Assembly: GCA_024403855.1 (NCBI GenBank)
Contig: JAKSRC010000005.1
Location: 1-64,000, forward strand
Reading direction: 5' to 3'
Source: Saccharofermentans sp.
GTDB taxonomy: Bacteria; Bacillota; Clostridia; Saccharofermentanales; Saccharofermentanaceae
DNA: 64,000 bases
The notes beneath the pieces are model-generated. The model had not been told where the DNA came from, made no database searches, and was given only the letters and a program-made list of their open reading frames with translations. A program made the position numbers and the translations under genes. This document shows positions 7,758 to 15,923 of this stretch, one piece after another; positions within the stretch are counted from its first letter, which is position 1, and every line of letters starts with the position of its first letter.

Positions 7758-8981
7758 ATGGCAAAATCAAAGAAACCGGGTGGTAGCTTAAGACGCTACA
7801 TACTATCAAGATTTTTCTTGGTGCTTGCCATCGTGAGCATTGTTGAGATTATCGTTGCAAATATAGCGAATACCTATCTGCTCCCGATTCTGTTCTCATT
7901 ATCACAATACAATAATGTTATTAAGATAAATGGTGCAGAAGGTCTTTTCATTATCATATTTGTCCTGGTCGTTACATCGGTCGTGAACAAGATTTCTCCG
8001 ATCCTGAAAGTGTCGCCGGTTGAAGTTAACCAGTTTTTCGAGAATATTCTCATAAATCGTGGCTTTTACGGTACGGATGCTGAAGAAGCAGCTCGAATGT
8101 TTCATGCACTGAGTGAGGATCCGAAGGGACTTTTGCCGTTCATCGCATCGATGGCCATCATCGCGTTAGTACTCTTTCTTCCATACATTATCGGAGGTGT
8201 CATTTTCGCCGTATCTGTTGCGAAGCATATCCGTCGCATAGAACGCGAAAAGGAGACGCAGCGCAAGAATGAAGAGAGGCGCCGTTACCTCATGATTTCC
8301 GATATTGTGCACGACCTCAAGACTCCCATGACGACCGTCTATGGTTACGCAAAAGCATTAAATGACGGAATCGTTCCTTCAAACAAGCAAGCAGAATATC
8401 TTGATGCCATCATGGCCAAAACTGAAAGAACTAATGAAGTAATCTCTCTTTTGCTGGATTACGTTAAGCTCGACAGTGAAGGTTTTAAGATCAACAGAGC
8501 CAGAATTGATGTGTGTGAATTGGTGCGTTCCTGCTGCGCTTTCTGCTACACGGATATCGAATCTTCAGAAGACGAGATAGATATCGATGTGCCCGAAAAG
8601 TCCTTGTACATCAAAGCAGACAGTGTTCAGTTATCAAGAGTTATCACTAATCTTATAACTAATGCAATACGACATAACGAAAAGGGTACCAAAATCGGCA
8701 TATTTATTAAGTGTGAGAATCCATCAATCGGCGAAGATGTAAGAGTTCTTGTAGCTGACACTGGAGAGAAGATTCCGGATGAACTTAAAGATTCGATTTT
8801 CGAGCCTTTTGTTACAAGTGATGCCTCGCGTTCGACTTCAGGCGGTACGGGACTTGGACTTCCTCTGTCCGTCAAAATCTGCGATATGCATGGCTTTGGA
8901 TTAAAGCTTGTACAGGCTCCTGAAATCAAGCGTTATAATTTGGGTGACGAGTACAAAAAAGTCTTTGTCATTACGATGTGA
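7758..8981 (+). CDS. Membrane sensor histidine kinase
   Basis: 407 aa. It has an N-terminal membrane segment (about 14-37), a further hydrophobic stretch (about 58-75), a short loop, and another membrane segment (about 130-160). The dimerisation/phospho-acceptor motif SDIVHDLKTPMTTVYGYAK has His185. The HATPase domain includes the N box (ITNLITNAIRHNEKG) and G box (STSGGTGLGLPLSVKI). The phospho-acceptor helix leads straight from the last membrane segment, without a clear HAMP domain. The ribosome-binding site is aaagggg. Cotranscribed with the regulator at 7026; a palindromic site lies between them. The signal is unknown. Confidence 0.9.
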   Translation: MAKSKKPGGSLRRYILSRFFLVLAIVSIVEIIVANIANTYLLPILFSLSQYNNVIKINGAEGLFIIIFVLVVTSVVNKISPILKVSPVEVNQFFENILINRGFYGTDAEEAARMFHALSEDPKGLLPFIASMAIIALVLFLPYIIGGVIFAVSVAKHIRRIEREKETQRKNEERRRYLMISDIVHDLKTPMTTVYGYAKALNDGIVPSNKQAEYLDAIMAKTERTNEVISLLLDYVKLDSEGFKINRARIDVCELVRSCCAFCYTDIESSEDEIDIDVPEKSLYIKADSVQLSRVITNLITNAIRHNEKGTKIGIFIKCENPSIGEDVRVLVADTGEKIPDELKDSIFEPFVTSDASRSTSGGTGLGLPLSVKICDMHGFGLKLVQAPEIKRYNLGDEYKKVFVITM

Positions 8982-8996
8982 GTTTTCGGAGAGAAT

Positions 8997-9692
8997 ATGA
9001 GATTAGATTGTCTGATAATTGATGATGAGAAAGAGCTTGCCGATAATACCGCCGAATATTTCAACATGTTCGATGTTAAAACTTCTGCAGTATATTCGAG
9101 TAGTGACGCTGAAGAATTCCTGAAGAATAATGAGGTCTCATTGGTTCTTTTGGACATAAATCTTTCTGACGGAAGTGGCTTTGAACTTTGCAAAAAAATT
9201 CGTCAGACACTTAATATTCCTATCTTGTTTATTTCAGCCAGAAATACCGATGACGACAAGATAATCGCGCTTAACATCGGTGGTGACGATTATATCGAAA
9301 AGCCTTATTCTCTGGGAGTTTTGCTTGCAAAGGTGAAGGTCGTATTAAAGCGCTTTGCAAGTGCTGACATGAACAGTTCCGAGAAGACTGATTTTGATGA
9401 TGGTTATCTGAAACTCGATTCAATTAATAGAACTATCTATGTTGAAGGCAAAGAGAAAAAAGTAACTTCAATCGAGTGGAAGCTTTTGGACTACCTTATT
9501 AGCAATCGTAACAGACTGGTTACCAAAAATGAGATTTTCGATAATGTATGGAATGACAGGTTCACGACAGACGGAACTTTGAATGTTCATATCAGAAAAA
9601 TCAGGGAAGCCATCGAAAAAGATGCCCAGGACCCTAAGTACATAGTAACTGTATGGAAGGAAGGCTACAAGTTCGTAGCACCTGAAAAGTGA
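8997..9692 (+). CDS. OmpR/PhoB-family response regulator (second system)
   Basis: 231 aa. The receiver domain has acidic pair Asp9/Asp10 and Asp53 (VLLDINLSDGSG). The switch residues appear in LFISARNTDD and IEKPYSLG. The C-terminal winged helix (about 130-231) ends VTVWKEGYKFVAPEK. It starts 15 bp after the first kinase gene and overlaps its own kinase gene by one base, so both systems may sit in one transcript. It may control the ABC exporter at 11051-14184, whose promoter bears 11-bp repeats. Confidence 0.92.
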   Translation: MRLDCLIIDDEKELADNTAEYFNMFDVKTSAVYSSSDAEEFLKNNEVSLVLLDINLSDGSGFELCKKIRQTLNIPILFISARNTDDDKIIALNIGGDDYIEKPYSLGVLLAKVKVVLKRFASADMNSSEKTDFDDGYLKLDSINRTIYVEGKEKKVTSIEWKLLDYLISNRNRLVTKNEIFDNVWNDRFTTDGTLNVHIRKIREAIEKDAQDPKYIVTVWKEGYKFVAPEK

Positions 9693-10942
9693 TGAGAAAA
9701 TCGCCGTTCGTAGTAATTATATTGCTGACATTTGTTGTTGAAGCCTTGATCTGTTATTTCATGGTCAGGGATGTAAAGGATTTGAAGACAGATCCGGTTA
9801 AAGTCAACGACTGCATGTATTCGATTACCGATAATTACGGTGACACTTCAAAATACGACACATCTCTTGAGTATGTCATCATCGATAACGATGGCGAACT
9901 TGTGTATAAGACTTCTGAAGGCTTAAGTGAATCTGTCAACGAAGCTATAAAAACAAGAGGCCTTATTCTGGATCTTGTAGTTGATGGAGTAAATGTCGGC
10001 AAAGTCATTTTCGACTACAATATGAATGATCAGCTTAAGGAAATAAAGATAAACATAGTTGTTATCTTTGCCGTGATTGGCGTACTTCAGCTTGTGATTA
10101 TTCTTATGTGGTACGTTTACGTTAACCATAATATCGTTCGCCCTTTTAAAAGACTGAATTCGTTTGCATCGAGAGTTGCGGAAGGTAATCTTGATGTGCC
10201 GCTTACAATGGATAGAGGACATGTTTTCGGAGAGTTTACGGAAGCGTTTGACCTTATGCGCGCCGAACTTAAGAAGGCTCGTGCAGCTGAGAAAAAGGCC
10301 AACGACGAGAAAAAGGAAATGGTCGCTAAATTATCCCACGACATTAAGACACCTGTAGCTTCGATCAAGTCCACTTCCGAAGTTGGATACGAACTGACAA
10401 AAGAAGAACGCACGAAGGAAATGTTCAACGTAATTAACGGTAAGACTGACCAGATAAAGGCTCTTGTTGATAATCTCTTCAATTCAAGCGTACAGGATGC
10501 AACAGAGATTGAAGTAAATCCCGGAATGCAGACTTCAGAGGTAATCTCCGAAATAATTAAAAATGCTGATTATCTTGGCCGTGCCGATTCTTTTGATATG
10601 CCGGAATGTTACGTATATTTCGACAAATTAAGACTTCAGCAGGTATTCGATAACATATTCATGAATTCTTATAAGTATGCAAACACGGATATAAAAGTTA
10701 CTATTTTTATCCAGGGCGATTATCTGGTAGTAAGAATAGCTGATGAGGGGCCGGGCGTTAAGGAAGAAGAACTGCCGCTTCTCAAAGATAAATACAGACG
10801 TGGTTCCAATGCTTCCGACAAGGACGGAGCCGGCTTAGGCCTTTATCTTGCGGACTATTTCGTCGAAAAGATGGACGGCAAATTAGGACTTAAAAATCTG
10901 GAAAAGGGCTTTGAAGTTTCTGTATATCTGAGAATGAATTAA
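9692..10942 (+). CDS. Membrane sensor histidine kinase with HAMP domain (second system)
   Basis: 416 aa. ATG 9692 overlaps the regulator stop (TGATG); a GTG three bases earlier is also possible. Order: membrane segment (about 5-22), extracytoplasmic sensor region of about 90 residues, second membrane segment (about 118-138), HAMP (about 138-190, with IVRPFKRL), DHp motif AKLSHDIKTPVASIK with His216, and HATPase domain with ADEGPGV and DKDGAGLGLYLAD. Classic two-membrane-segment architecture. The ABC exporter follows after 108 bp. Confidence 0.92.
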   Translation: MRKSPFVVIILLTFVVEALICYFMVRDVKDLKTDPVKVNDCMYSITDNYGDTSKYDTSLEYVIIDNDGELVYKTSEGLSESVNEAIKTRGLILDLVVDGVNVGKVIFDYNMNDQLKEIKINIVVIFAVIGVLQLVIILMWYVYVNHNIVRPFKRLNSFASRVAEGNLDVPLTMDRGHVFGEFTEAFDLMRAELKKARAAEKKANDEKKEMVAKLSHDIKTPVASIKSTSEVGYELTKEERTKEMFNVINGKTDQIKALVDNLFNSSVQDATEIEVNPGMQTSEVISEIIKNADYLGRADSFDMPECYVYFDKLRLQQVFDNIFMNSYKYANTDIKVTIFIQGDYLVVRIADEGPGVKEEELPLLKDKYRRGSNASDKDGAGLGLYLADYFVEKMDGKLGLKNLEKGFEVSVYLRMN

Positions 10943-10970
10943 TAGCGTTTAATACTTGGGAATTGTCGTA

Positions 10971-11008
10971 TTTAAGAAGTATTTAAGAATTCCTTAAAGG
11001 CATTTAAG
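10971..11008 (+). promoter_or_regulatory. Phased TTTAAG direct repeats upstream of the ABC exporter
   Basis: TTAA cores lie at 10972, 10983, 10994 and 11004, that is 11, 11 and 10 bp apart, mostly in the context TTTAAGA. This periodic arrangement fits binding of tandem response-regulator dimers just upstream of the exporter promoter. The neighbouring regulators (7026, 8997) are the obvious candidates. Confidence 0.55.
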
Positions 11009-11050
11009 AGTTATAAGAATATGCTCTACGCTATAAGGAGGTCGTAAGAC

Positions 11051-11806
11051 ATGAAAAACATTATTGAAACAAAAAAACTTTGCAAGACATTCTCAAATGG
11101 CGGTATTCAGCAGCATGTTCTAAAGAACGTTGATCTTGAAATCTACGAAGGTGATTTCACTGTAATAATGGGTGCATCCGGTGCCGGAAAATCAACATTA
11201 CTTTATTCATTATCCGGAATGGATAAGCCGACTTTAGGTTCAGTAATCTTCGACGGCACTGAAATTACAAAGATGGACACTGATGAGCTCGCGTTGTTCA
11301 GAAGAAGCAATTGCGGATTCGTTTTCCAGCAGATTTATCTTGTTGATTCCATGAGCGTTTTGGACAACATTATGGCAGCAGGACTTCTTGTGTATAGAGA
11401 TAGAAAAGTGCTCGCAAAGAAGGCCGGCGATCTCTTGAAATCCGTTAATATCGATGAGTCTTTGTGGGGTAAGTTTCCTACACAGATTTCAGGCGGCGAG
11501 GCTCAGAGAGTGGGTATCGCAAGAGCTCTTATTAATGAGCCAAAGCTGGTTTTCGCTGATGAGCCGACGGGTGCTTTGAATTCCCAGACAGGTAAGGCTG
11601 TTCTTGATACACTTACAAAGTTCAATGAGAAGGGTCAGTCTATCGTAATGGTTACACACGACATCACAAGCGCGAGAAGAGGTAACAGAATTCTCTACGT
11701 CAAGGACGGTGAGATTGCAGGCGAATGTATTCTCGGCAAGTATGTGACAGGTGATAAGGAACGTCAGCAGAAACTGAATGATTTCCTTACTTCTATGGGG
11801 TGGTAA
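11051..11806 (+). CDS. ABC transporter ATP-binding protein (MacB/BceA-like)
   Basis: 251 aa. Walker A GASGAGKST at 41-49, signature ISGGEAQRVGIARAL near 146, Walker B LVFADEPTGAL and the switch His (VMVTHDITSA). The domain class is that of LolD/MacB/Bce ATPases, which pair with FtsX-type permeases, and such a permease follows two bases later. taaggaggtcg gives a very strong ribosome-binding site. In Firmicutes such exporters next to two-component systems often act in peptide-antibiotic sensing or resistance; this role is inferred from context. Confidence 0.93.
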   Translation: MKNIIETKKLCKTFSNGGIQQHVLKNVDLEIYEGDFTVIMGASGAGKSTLLYSLSGMDKPTLGSVIFDGTEITKMDTDELALFRRSNCGFVFQQIYLVDSMSVLDNIMAAGLLVYRDRKVLAKKAGDLLKSVNIDESLWGKFPTQISGGEAQRVGIARALINEPKLVFADEPTGALNSQTGKAVLDTLTKFNEKGQSIVMVTHDITSARRGNRILYVKDGEIAGECILGKYVTGDKERQQKLNDFLTSMGW

Positions 11807-11808
11807 TC

Positions 11809-14184
11809 ATGAACAAGATTTTATTGCTCTCAAAATCGAACCTCAGGAAGAACAGGGGTACGTCGGTTGGACTTTTCCTTCTTATGCTTATTGCGACAGC
11901 TCTTGTTGGTATTTCGCTTCTCCTCTTTTTCGACTGCTATCCAACTGCAAGAAAAACTTCCGAAAGACTTAAGGCCGGTGACGGATTCATCACAATCAGA
12001 GGCGATCTGGACGGTTTTACAGATGAGAAGATTGAAGAGGTTTTAGGACCTGACACAGATGATTACTATGTTTACAGAGCCCTGACATATTCGACTTTAT
12101 CTTTGCCCTTTGGCGATGGCAATGTCGCTCTCAGCCTGAATCTTTCTGATTCGCACGCGTTTTCGCGCAAGATGAACTTTTTCGAGGTGGTAAAAGAAGA
12201 TCCTTCAATCACTGAGAATTACGTTTATCTTCCTTATCAGTTCAACACATCCGGCGGATTTGATATTGGTGATACATATGAATATGAGAATTCCGGAAAC
12301 AAGTACAGCTATAAAGTAAAGGGCTTTACGGATGTCGCATATGGCGGCTGCAATAATACAGGCCGTTACGAATTCGTTGTCGATGATGCAAGTTATCAGA
12401 AAATTTGGGATAACGAGCGTGATGAAGGCGAGACGATCTTTATAATCTACGATCTCAAAGACGGTGTAAAATCCGGTGCTTTCAGAATCAGAGTCAGCAA
12501 CGAGTTTATCAAGATCAATCCTAATGCCATAGCAGACGGACTTGATATTGATGCGGTCATCGAAAACAGAACATTCATCGGACTTATTCTTGCAGTTTCC
12601 ATGTTGGTTCTTACATCGCTTATCGTAATTGTAGTTGCTCTCATGCTTGCTAATTGTATTGCGAACTACATCAAAGAAAACATGAAGACTCTCGGTGCTC
12701 TTAAGGCGATTGGATATACCGGCAAAGATATAAAGATGTCGCTTATCAGCTGGTTTATGGTTATCGCAGTTGTGGCAAGTATTATCGGTATAGCTATCTC
12801 TTATCTTGCGATGCCAATATTTGCACAGATCATGATTGGTCAGATGGGACTTTCATATAGTGTTTCCTTCAACGCTCTGGCAACCATTATCCCGATTGCG
12901 TTTGTTATTCTTTTCACATTGATCGTGACAGTTATCTGCTCCGGTAAGACCGCGAAAATCCAGCCCATTATGGCACTCCGTGAAGGCCTGGAATCACATA
13001 ACTTCAAGAAGAATTATGTAGCGCTTGATAAGACTTCTTTCAATCCTACAATGAGCCTTGCATTAAAGACTTTCTTCACCAATATGAAGCAGAATGTGAT
13101 TACATTTTTCGTTGTCGGATTGATGGTTTTTGCTTGCATCATTGCACTCCTCATGTTCGAGAATTTCAGCAGAAATCCTAAGATCGAGATTCTCACAACT
13201 GAGTTGTGTGCCGGTGTTATCGCATCAGATCTTGATAGTAAGGATGATGTTTATGAATATCTTGATTCAAGAAAAGATGTAACCAACATCAGAGAAATCA
13301 TCTATATGGATTTCTACTATAACGATGAGGAGAAACTGTTCACTTATATCGTTAATGATCCGACGAAAATGAACAATACCTCTATCTGCTACAAGGGAAG
13401 ACTTCCGGTAAACGATAATGAGGTCGTAGTAAGCGGAGCTTTTGCAAAGGCATACGGTTTTGAAATCGGTGATGAGATCAAACTTGATTATGGCGACAAT
13501 TCATTCAAGTATCTTGTTACAGGTTTTGTTCAGACTACTAATAATGGTGGACGTGAAGCTTTGCTTACATATAAAGCTGCTAGCCATGTAGTTGATACTG
13601 ATTCGATTCCCACCTGGTTCTGGTTCGATATTACGGATGAATCCAAAGATACAAATGCGAACAAGGTCGCTGTTGATGGAATCTTAGAAGAGGCCAAGGA
13701 AAAGTATGATTCACACATTATCAACACGATGAATTTCTATGAAATTATCGGAGGAAGCATGACGACCTTCAAGAGTATATCTGCGTTGATGCTTGTCGTA
13801 ATGATCTCCGTCTCTGTAATCGTCATCGCACTTATCCTTTTCCTTCTTATCAAGTCTTTGATTTACCACAAGCGCAAGGATTATGGTATCTACAAGGCTT
13901 TGGGTTACACATCAGGAAGCCTTATGCTCCAGACGGCATTAAGCTTTATGCCATCAGTAGTTTTGTCGGTAATTGTTTTCACGGTTGTATCTTACTTCGT
14001 CGCAAACCCTTATATGTCAATGTTTATGAGAATGTTTGGAATAATGAAGTGTAATTTCGATATACCCGCTGCAGGTGCTGCAATCGTTGGAATAGGCCTT
14101 GCTATAGCTTCTTTCGTCGTAGCACTTGTTCAGACAAGAAGAATTAAGAAGATCGAAGCATATAACCTTCTTGTGGCAGAGTAA
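11809..14184 (+). CDS. FtsX-like ABC transporter permease
   Basis: 791 aa. ATG 11809 is preferred (ggggtgg just upstream); a GTG at 11800 is in frame. Layout: membrane segment about 16-38, extracytoplasmic domain to about 250, three membrane segments (about 255-380) forming the first FtsX domain, a second membrane segment near 435-455, a second extracytoplasmic domain to about 650, and three final segments. The duplicated FtsX plan with two large external domains resembles MacB/YtrF-type exporters more than the 10-segment BceB. Works with the ATPase upstream. Confidence 0.9.
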   Translation: MNKILLLSKSNLRKNRGTSVGLFLLMLIATALVGISLLLFFDCYPTARKTSERLKAGDGFITIRGDLDGFTDEKIEEVLGPDTDDYYVYRALTYSTLSLPFGDGNVALSLNLSDSHAFSRKMNFFEVVKEDPSITENYVYLPYQFNTSGGFDIGDTYEYENSGNKYSYKVKGFTDVAYGGCNNTGRYEFVVDDASYQKIWDNERDEGETIFIIYDLKDGVKSGAFRIRVSNEFIKINPNAIADGLDIDAVIENRTFIGLILAVSMLVLTSLIVIVVALMLANCIANYIKENMKTLGALKAIGYTGKDIKMSLISWFMVIAVVASIIGIAISYLAMPIFAQIMIGQMGLSYSVSFNALATIIPIAFVILFTLIVTVICSGKTAKIQPIMALREGLESHNFKKNYVALDKTSFNPTMSLALKTFFTNMKQNVITFFVVGLMVFACIIALLMFENFSRNPKIEILTTELCAGVIASDLDSKDDVYEYLDSRKDVTNIREIIYMDFYYNDEEKLFTYIVNDPTKMNNTSICYKGRLPVNDNEVVVSGAFAKAYGFEIGDEIKLDYGDNSFKYLVTGFVQTTNNGGREALLTYKAASHVVDTDSIPTWFWFDITDESKDTNANKVAVDGILEEAKEKYDSHIINTMNFYEIIGGSMTTFKSISALMLVVMISVSVIVIALILFLLIKSLIYHKRKDYGIYKALGYTSGSLMLQTALSFMPSVVLSVIVFTVVSYFVANPYMSMFMRMFGIMKCNFDIPAAGAAIVGIGLAIASFVVALVQTRRIKKIEAYNLLVAE

Positions 14185-14211
14185 TTTACTGGCAGGATAG
14201 ATTAAGTCGAT

Positions 14212-14263
14212 AAGGGGCTGTGAAATAACCTAACTAACAAGTGGGTTTCACAGCTCCTTTTTT
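14212..14263 (+). terminator. Terminator after the ABC permease
   Basis: A 14-bp stem (aaggggctgtgaaa, 14212-14225, with tttcacagctcctt, 14246-14259) has a 20-base loop and a TTTT tail. Its left arm with the two bases before it (ataaggggctgtgaaa) is repeated exactly, in inverse orientation, at 14550-14565. Confidence 0.75.
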
Positions 14264-14520
14264 GTTGTGTCTGCTTTTGCGCTACCACTCCCGATACGGA
14301 ATATTCACGAAAAACGCTGATTTCGTGAATAAATCGTACACTTTGGGTTGATTTTCACGCTACGTTCACGAAAATCGCAATTTTCGTGAATCCTACGTGA
14401 ATGTGGAAAAGCAAGTGCAAAGAGAATTGCGATTGACAATTTCTTATCCAGATCGCTCGAAAATAAAGATTATGGATAATTGCACCTCTTCACTCTCACC
14501 ACCAGCTCCCCACGCGCACA
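14264..14520. other. Palindrome-rich non-coding block between two convergent terminators
   Basis: No credible gene. It holds nested inverted repeats: attcacgaaa/tttcgtgaat (14303-14330), ttcacgaaaat/attttcgtgaa (14365-14390), aatcgcaatt/aattgcgatt (from about 14374 to 14435), ttatcca/tggataa and an outer gtgcaa/ttgcac pair (about 14416-14484). Several are mutually exclusive, as in regulatory RNA. It could be a structured RNA linked to the adjacent reverse transcriptase, a small palindromic mobile element or a protein-binding array. Confidence 0.45.
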
Positions 14521-14564
14521 AAAAAAGAGGCCATGAAAAACATATAGTTTTTCACAGCCCCTTA
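14521..14564 (-). terminator. Terminator of the reverse transcriptase gene
   Basis: Read on the minus strand, a 17-bp stem (aaggggctgtgaaaaac with gtttttcatggcctctt, a few G-U pairs, loop tatat) is followed by a run of T. The stem starts within the stop codon of the reverse transcriptase gene. Confidence 0.8.
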
Positions 14565-15761
14565 TTCTTGATTGTCTTTGTAGTATTCGTTGACGAGACT
14601 TCTGTAACCAAGTGATTTCAGATCTTCATATCTGACATTGAAACGTGATTTTGTGTGCGTTCCGCTAATGAGGAAACGCAAAAGCTCCTGTGCGTATAAA
14701 TCAATCTCGTGAAGACTTTTCGAAGTGGTGATTACAGGGAAGAACCAAAGGCTCCAGGTAAGGTCCGAATCTTCATTAACTTCAAGCAGCTTGTGATTGA
14801 AGATCCTGATAAATGCAGCCGCCGCTTTAGTGCTATCGATGCCTTCTCTGCGACTCCATCTGTCGAGTGCTCTGGCTTTTCTTCGCATCTTCTGCTTGAG
14901 CTTAGTAACCGACGCCGGTGCGATGTCTATGTTACCGTCTTTTACCTGCACGCCAAGGAACGTGAAGCCGTCTTCCGGACTTGCAAATACTTCCTTGGAT
15001 GGGTTGACTGTAAGACCTCTGTTTTTCAGGAATTCAAGGATTGTTTCCTGGTATTCTCTTATTTCACTTTCGCTCTTTGCGAAAACAATTATGTCGTCAG
15101 AATATCTCGCATAAAGAACGCGTTTATCCTTGAAATACTTGTCCAGATCTTTCAGGTAAAGATTCGCATAGAATGAGGCAATCGGTGTGCCCGCCATAAT
15201 GCCTTTTTGCTCTTCTATAATCTTGCCTTCGGATACGACTCTTTCTTCGCGAAGAAGTGTCTTCATGAACGATAGAAGTCTGTCATCGTCAGTGATGTTC
15301 TTTTCGAGTTCCAGGCATATTTTATCGACAGGAATCGAGTTGAAATAATCGCTGACATCGATCTTATATGAATACATTTTCCTGATGTCTTTTGTTCGGC
15401 ATATCGCCATGATCGCATCTTTCGCACATACGCCCGGACGAAAAGAATATAGGTTACTTGTGTAGATGTGATTATATTTTCGAAGAGTCAGATAGGTGAG
15501 AAGCTTAAGTAACATGTTGAAGTTATATGGATACTTGTAAACAGTGCGCTTCTTCTGACTGCTCATCTTGCTGATTATGGATTTGGAGGGCAGAGGGAGA
15601 TCTGTCAGGGTTTTGACGGATTGCTCATATTCAAGATAAGCCTCACTGTCGATAAACTCACGAAGTTCTTTCTTGAAGCGTTTTGAGCATTTGAGACCGG
15701 ATTTGTATTCGTAGAATCTCTCCCAGTAACTTTTTTCGAAAAGATTATCGATTAAAGACAT
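14562..15761 (-). CDS. Stand-alone reverse transcriptase, group II-like or unknown group
   Basis: 399 aa. RT motifs in order: fingers motif FRPGVCAKDAI (108-117), palm motif A KIDVSDYF with Asp135, motif KGIMAGTPIASFYAN (186-200), catalytic YSDD at 220-223 (ARYSDDIIVF), and FTFLGVQV (267-274). A thumb-like tail follows and ends YEDLKSLGYRSLVNEYYK. There is no maturase X or HNH domain, no retron VTG motif and no DGR-type SQ motif. The start follows aaggagcagga. A minus-strand -10 (15790-15795) leaves a leader of only about 20 bases, so a retron-style RNA upstream is excluded. It is flanked by GH43 and an ABC permease gene. It may be a defence or domesticated RT; function unknown. Confidence 0.85.
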   Translation of the reverse strand: MSLIDNLFEKSYWERFYEYKSGLKCSKRFKKELREFIDSEAYLEYEQSVKTLTDLPLPSKSIISKMSSQKKRTVYKYPYNFNMLLKLLTYLTLRKYNHIYTSNLYSFRPGVCAKDAIMAICRTKDIRKMYSYKIDVSDYFNSIPVDKICLELEKNITDDDRLLSFMKTLLREERVVSEGKIIEEQKGIMAGTPIASFYANLYLKDLDKYFKDKRVLYARYSDDIIVFAKSESEIREYQETILEFLKNRGLTVNPSKEVFASPEDGFTFLGVQVKDGNIDIAPASVTKLKQKMRRKARALDRWSRREGIDSTKAAAAFIRIFNHKLLEVNEDSDLTWSLWFFPVITTSKSLHEIDLYAQELLRFLISGTHTKSRFNVRYEDLKSLGYRSLVNEYYKDNQE

Positions 15762-15852
15762 TCCTGCTCCTTAAGGCGTTTTGCCAAACATTATAACGCT
15801 TCTTTATATGGGTACCGACGAAACATAGCAAAATCGGTCGCTAATAACAAGA

Positions 15853-15889
15853 AACGTTTATTTACAAAGACTGTAAAAAAAGCTACTAT
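15853..15889 (+). promoter_or_regulatory. Promoter of the GH43 gene
   Basis: TTTACA (15861-15866), a 17-base spacer, and TACTAT (15884-15889). The palindrome aaacgttt directly upstream (about 15853-15860) faintly resembles a catabolite-response element; this is weak. Confidence 0.45.
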
Positions 15890-15923
15890 CTACATGTATT
15901 AGAGTATTAACGGGAGGCGCATT

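Noticed and set aside
14397-14615. Small open frame opposite the reverse transcriptase end
   Set aside because: No ribosome-binding site, runs through a terminator hairpin and overlaps the reverse transcriptase gene.
14562-15761. Group II intron with maturase
   Set aside because: No X or endonuclease domain, no domain V-like hairpin downstream, and a normal promoter and terminator enclose the gene.
14562-15923. Retron
   Set aside because: The promoter lies about 30 bases before the start, leaving no room for msr-msd, and the retron VTG motif is absent.
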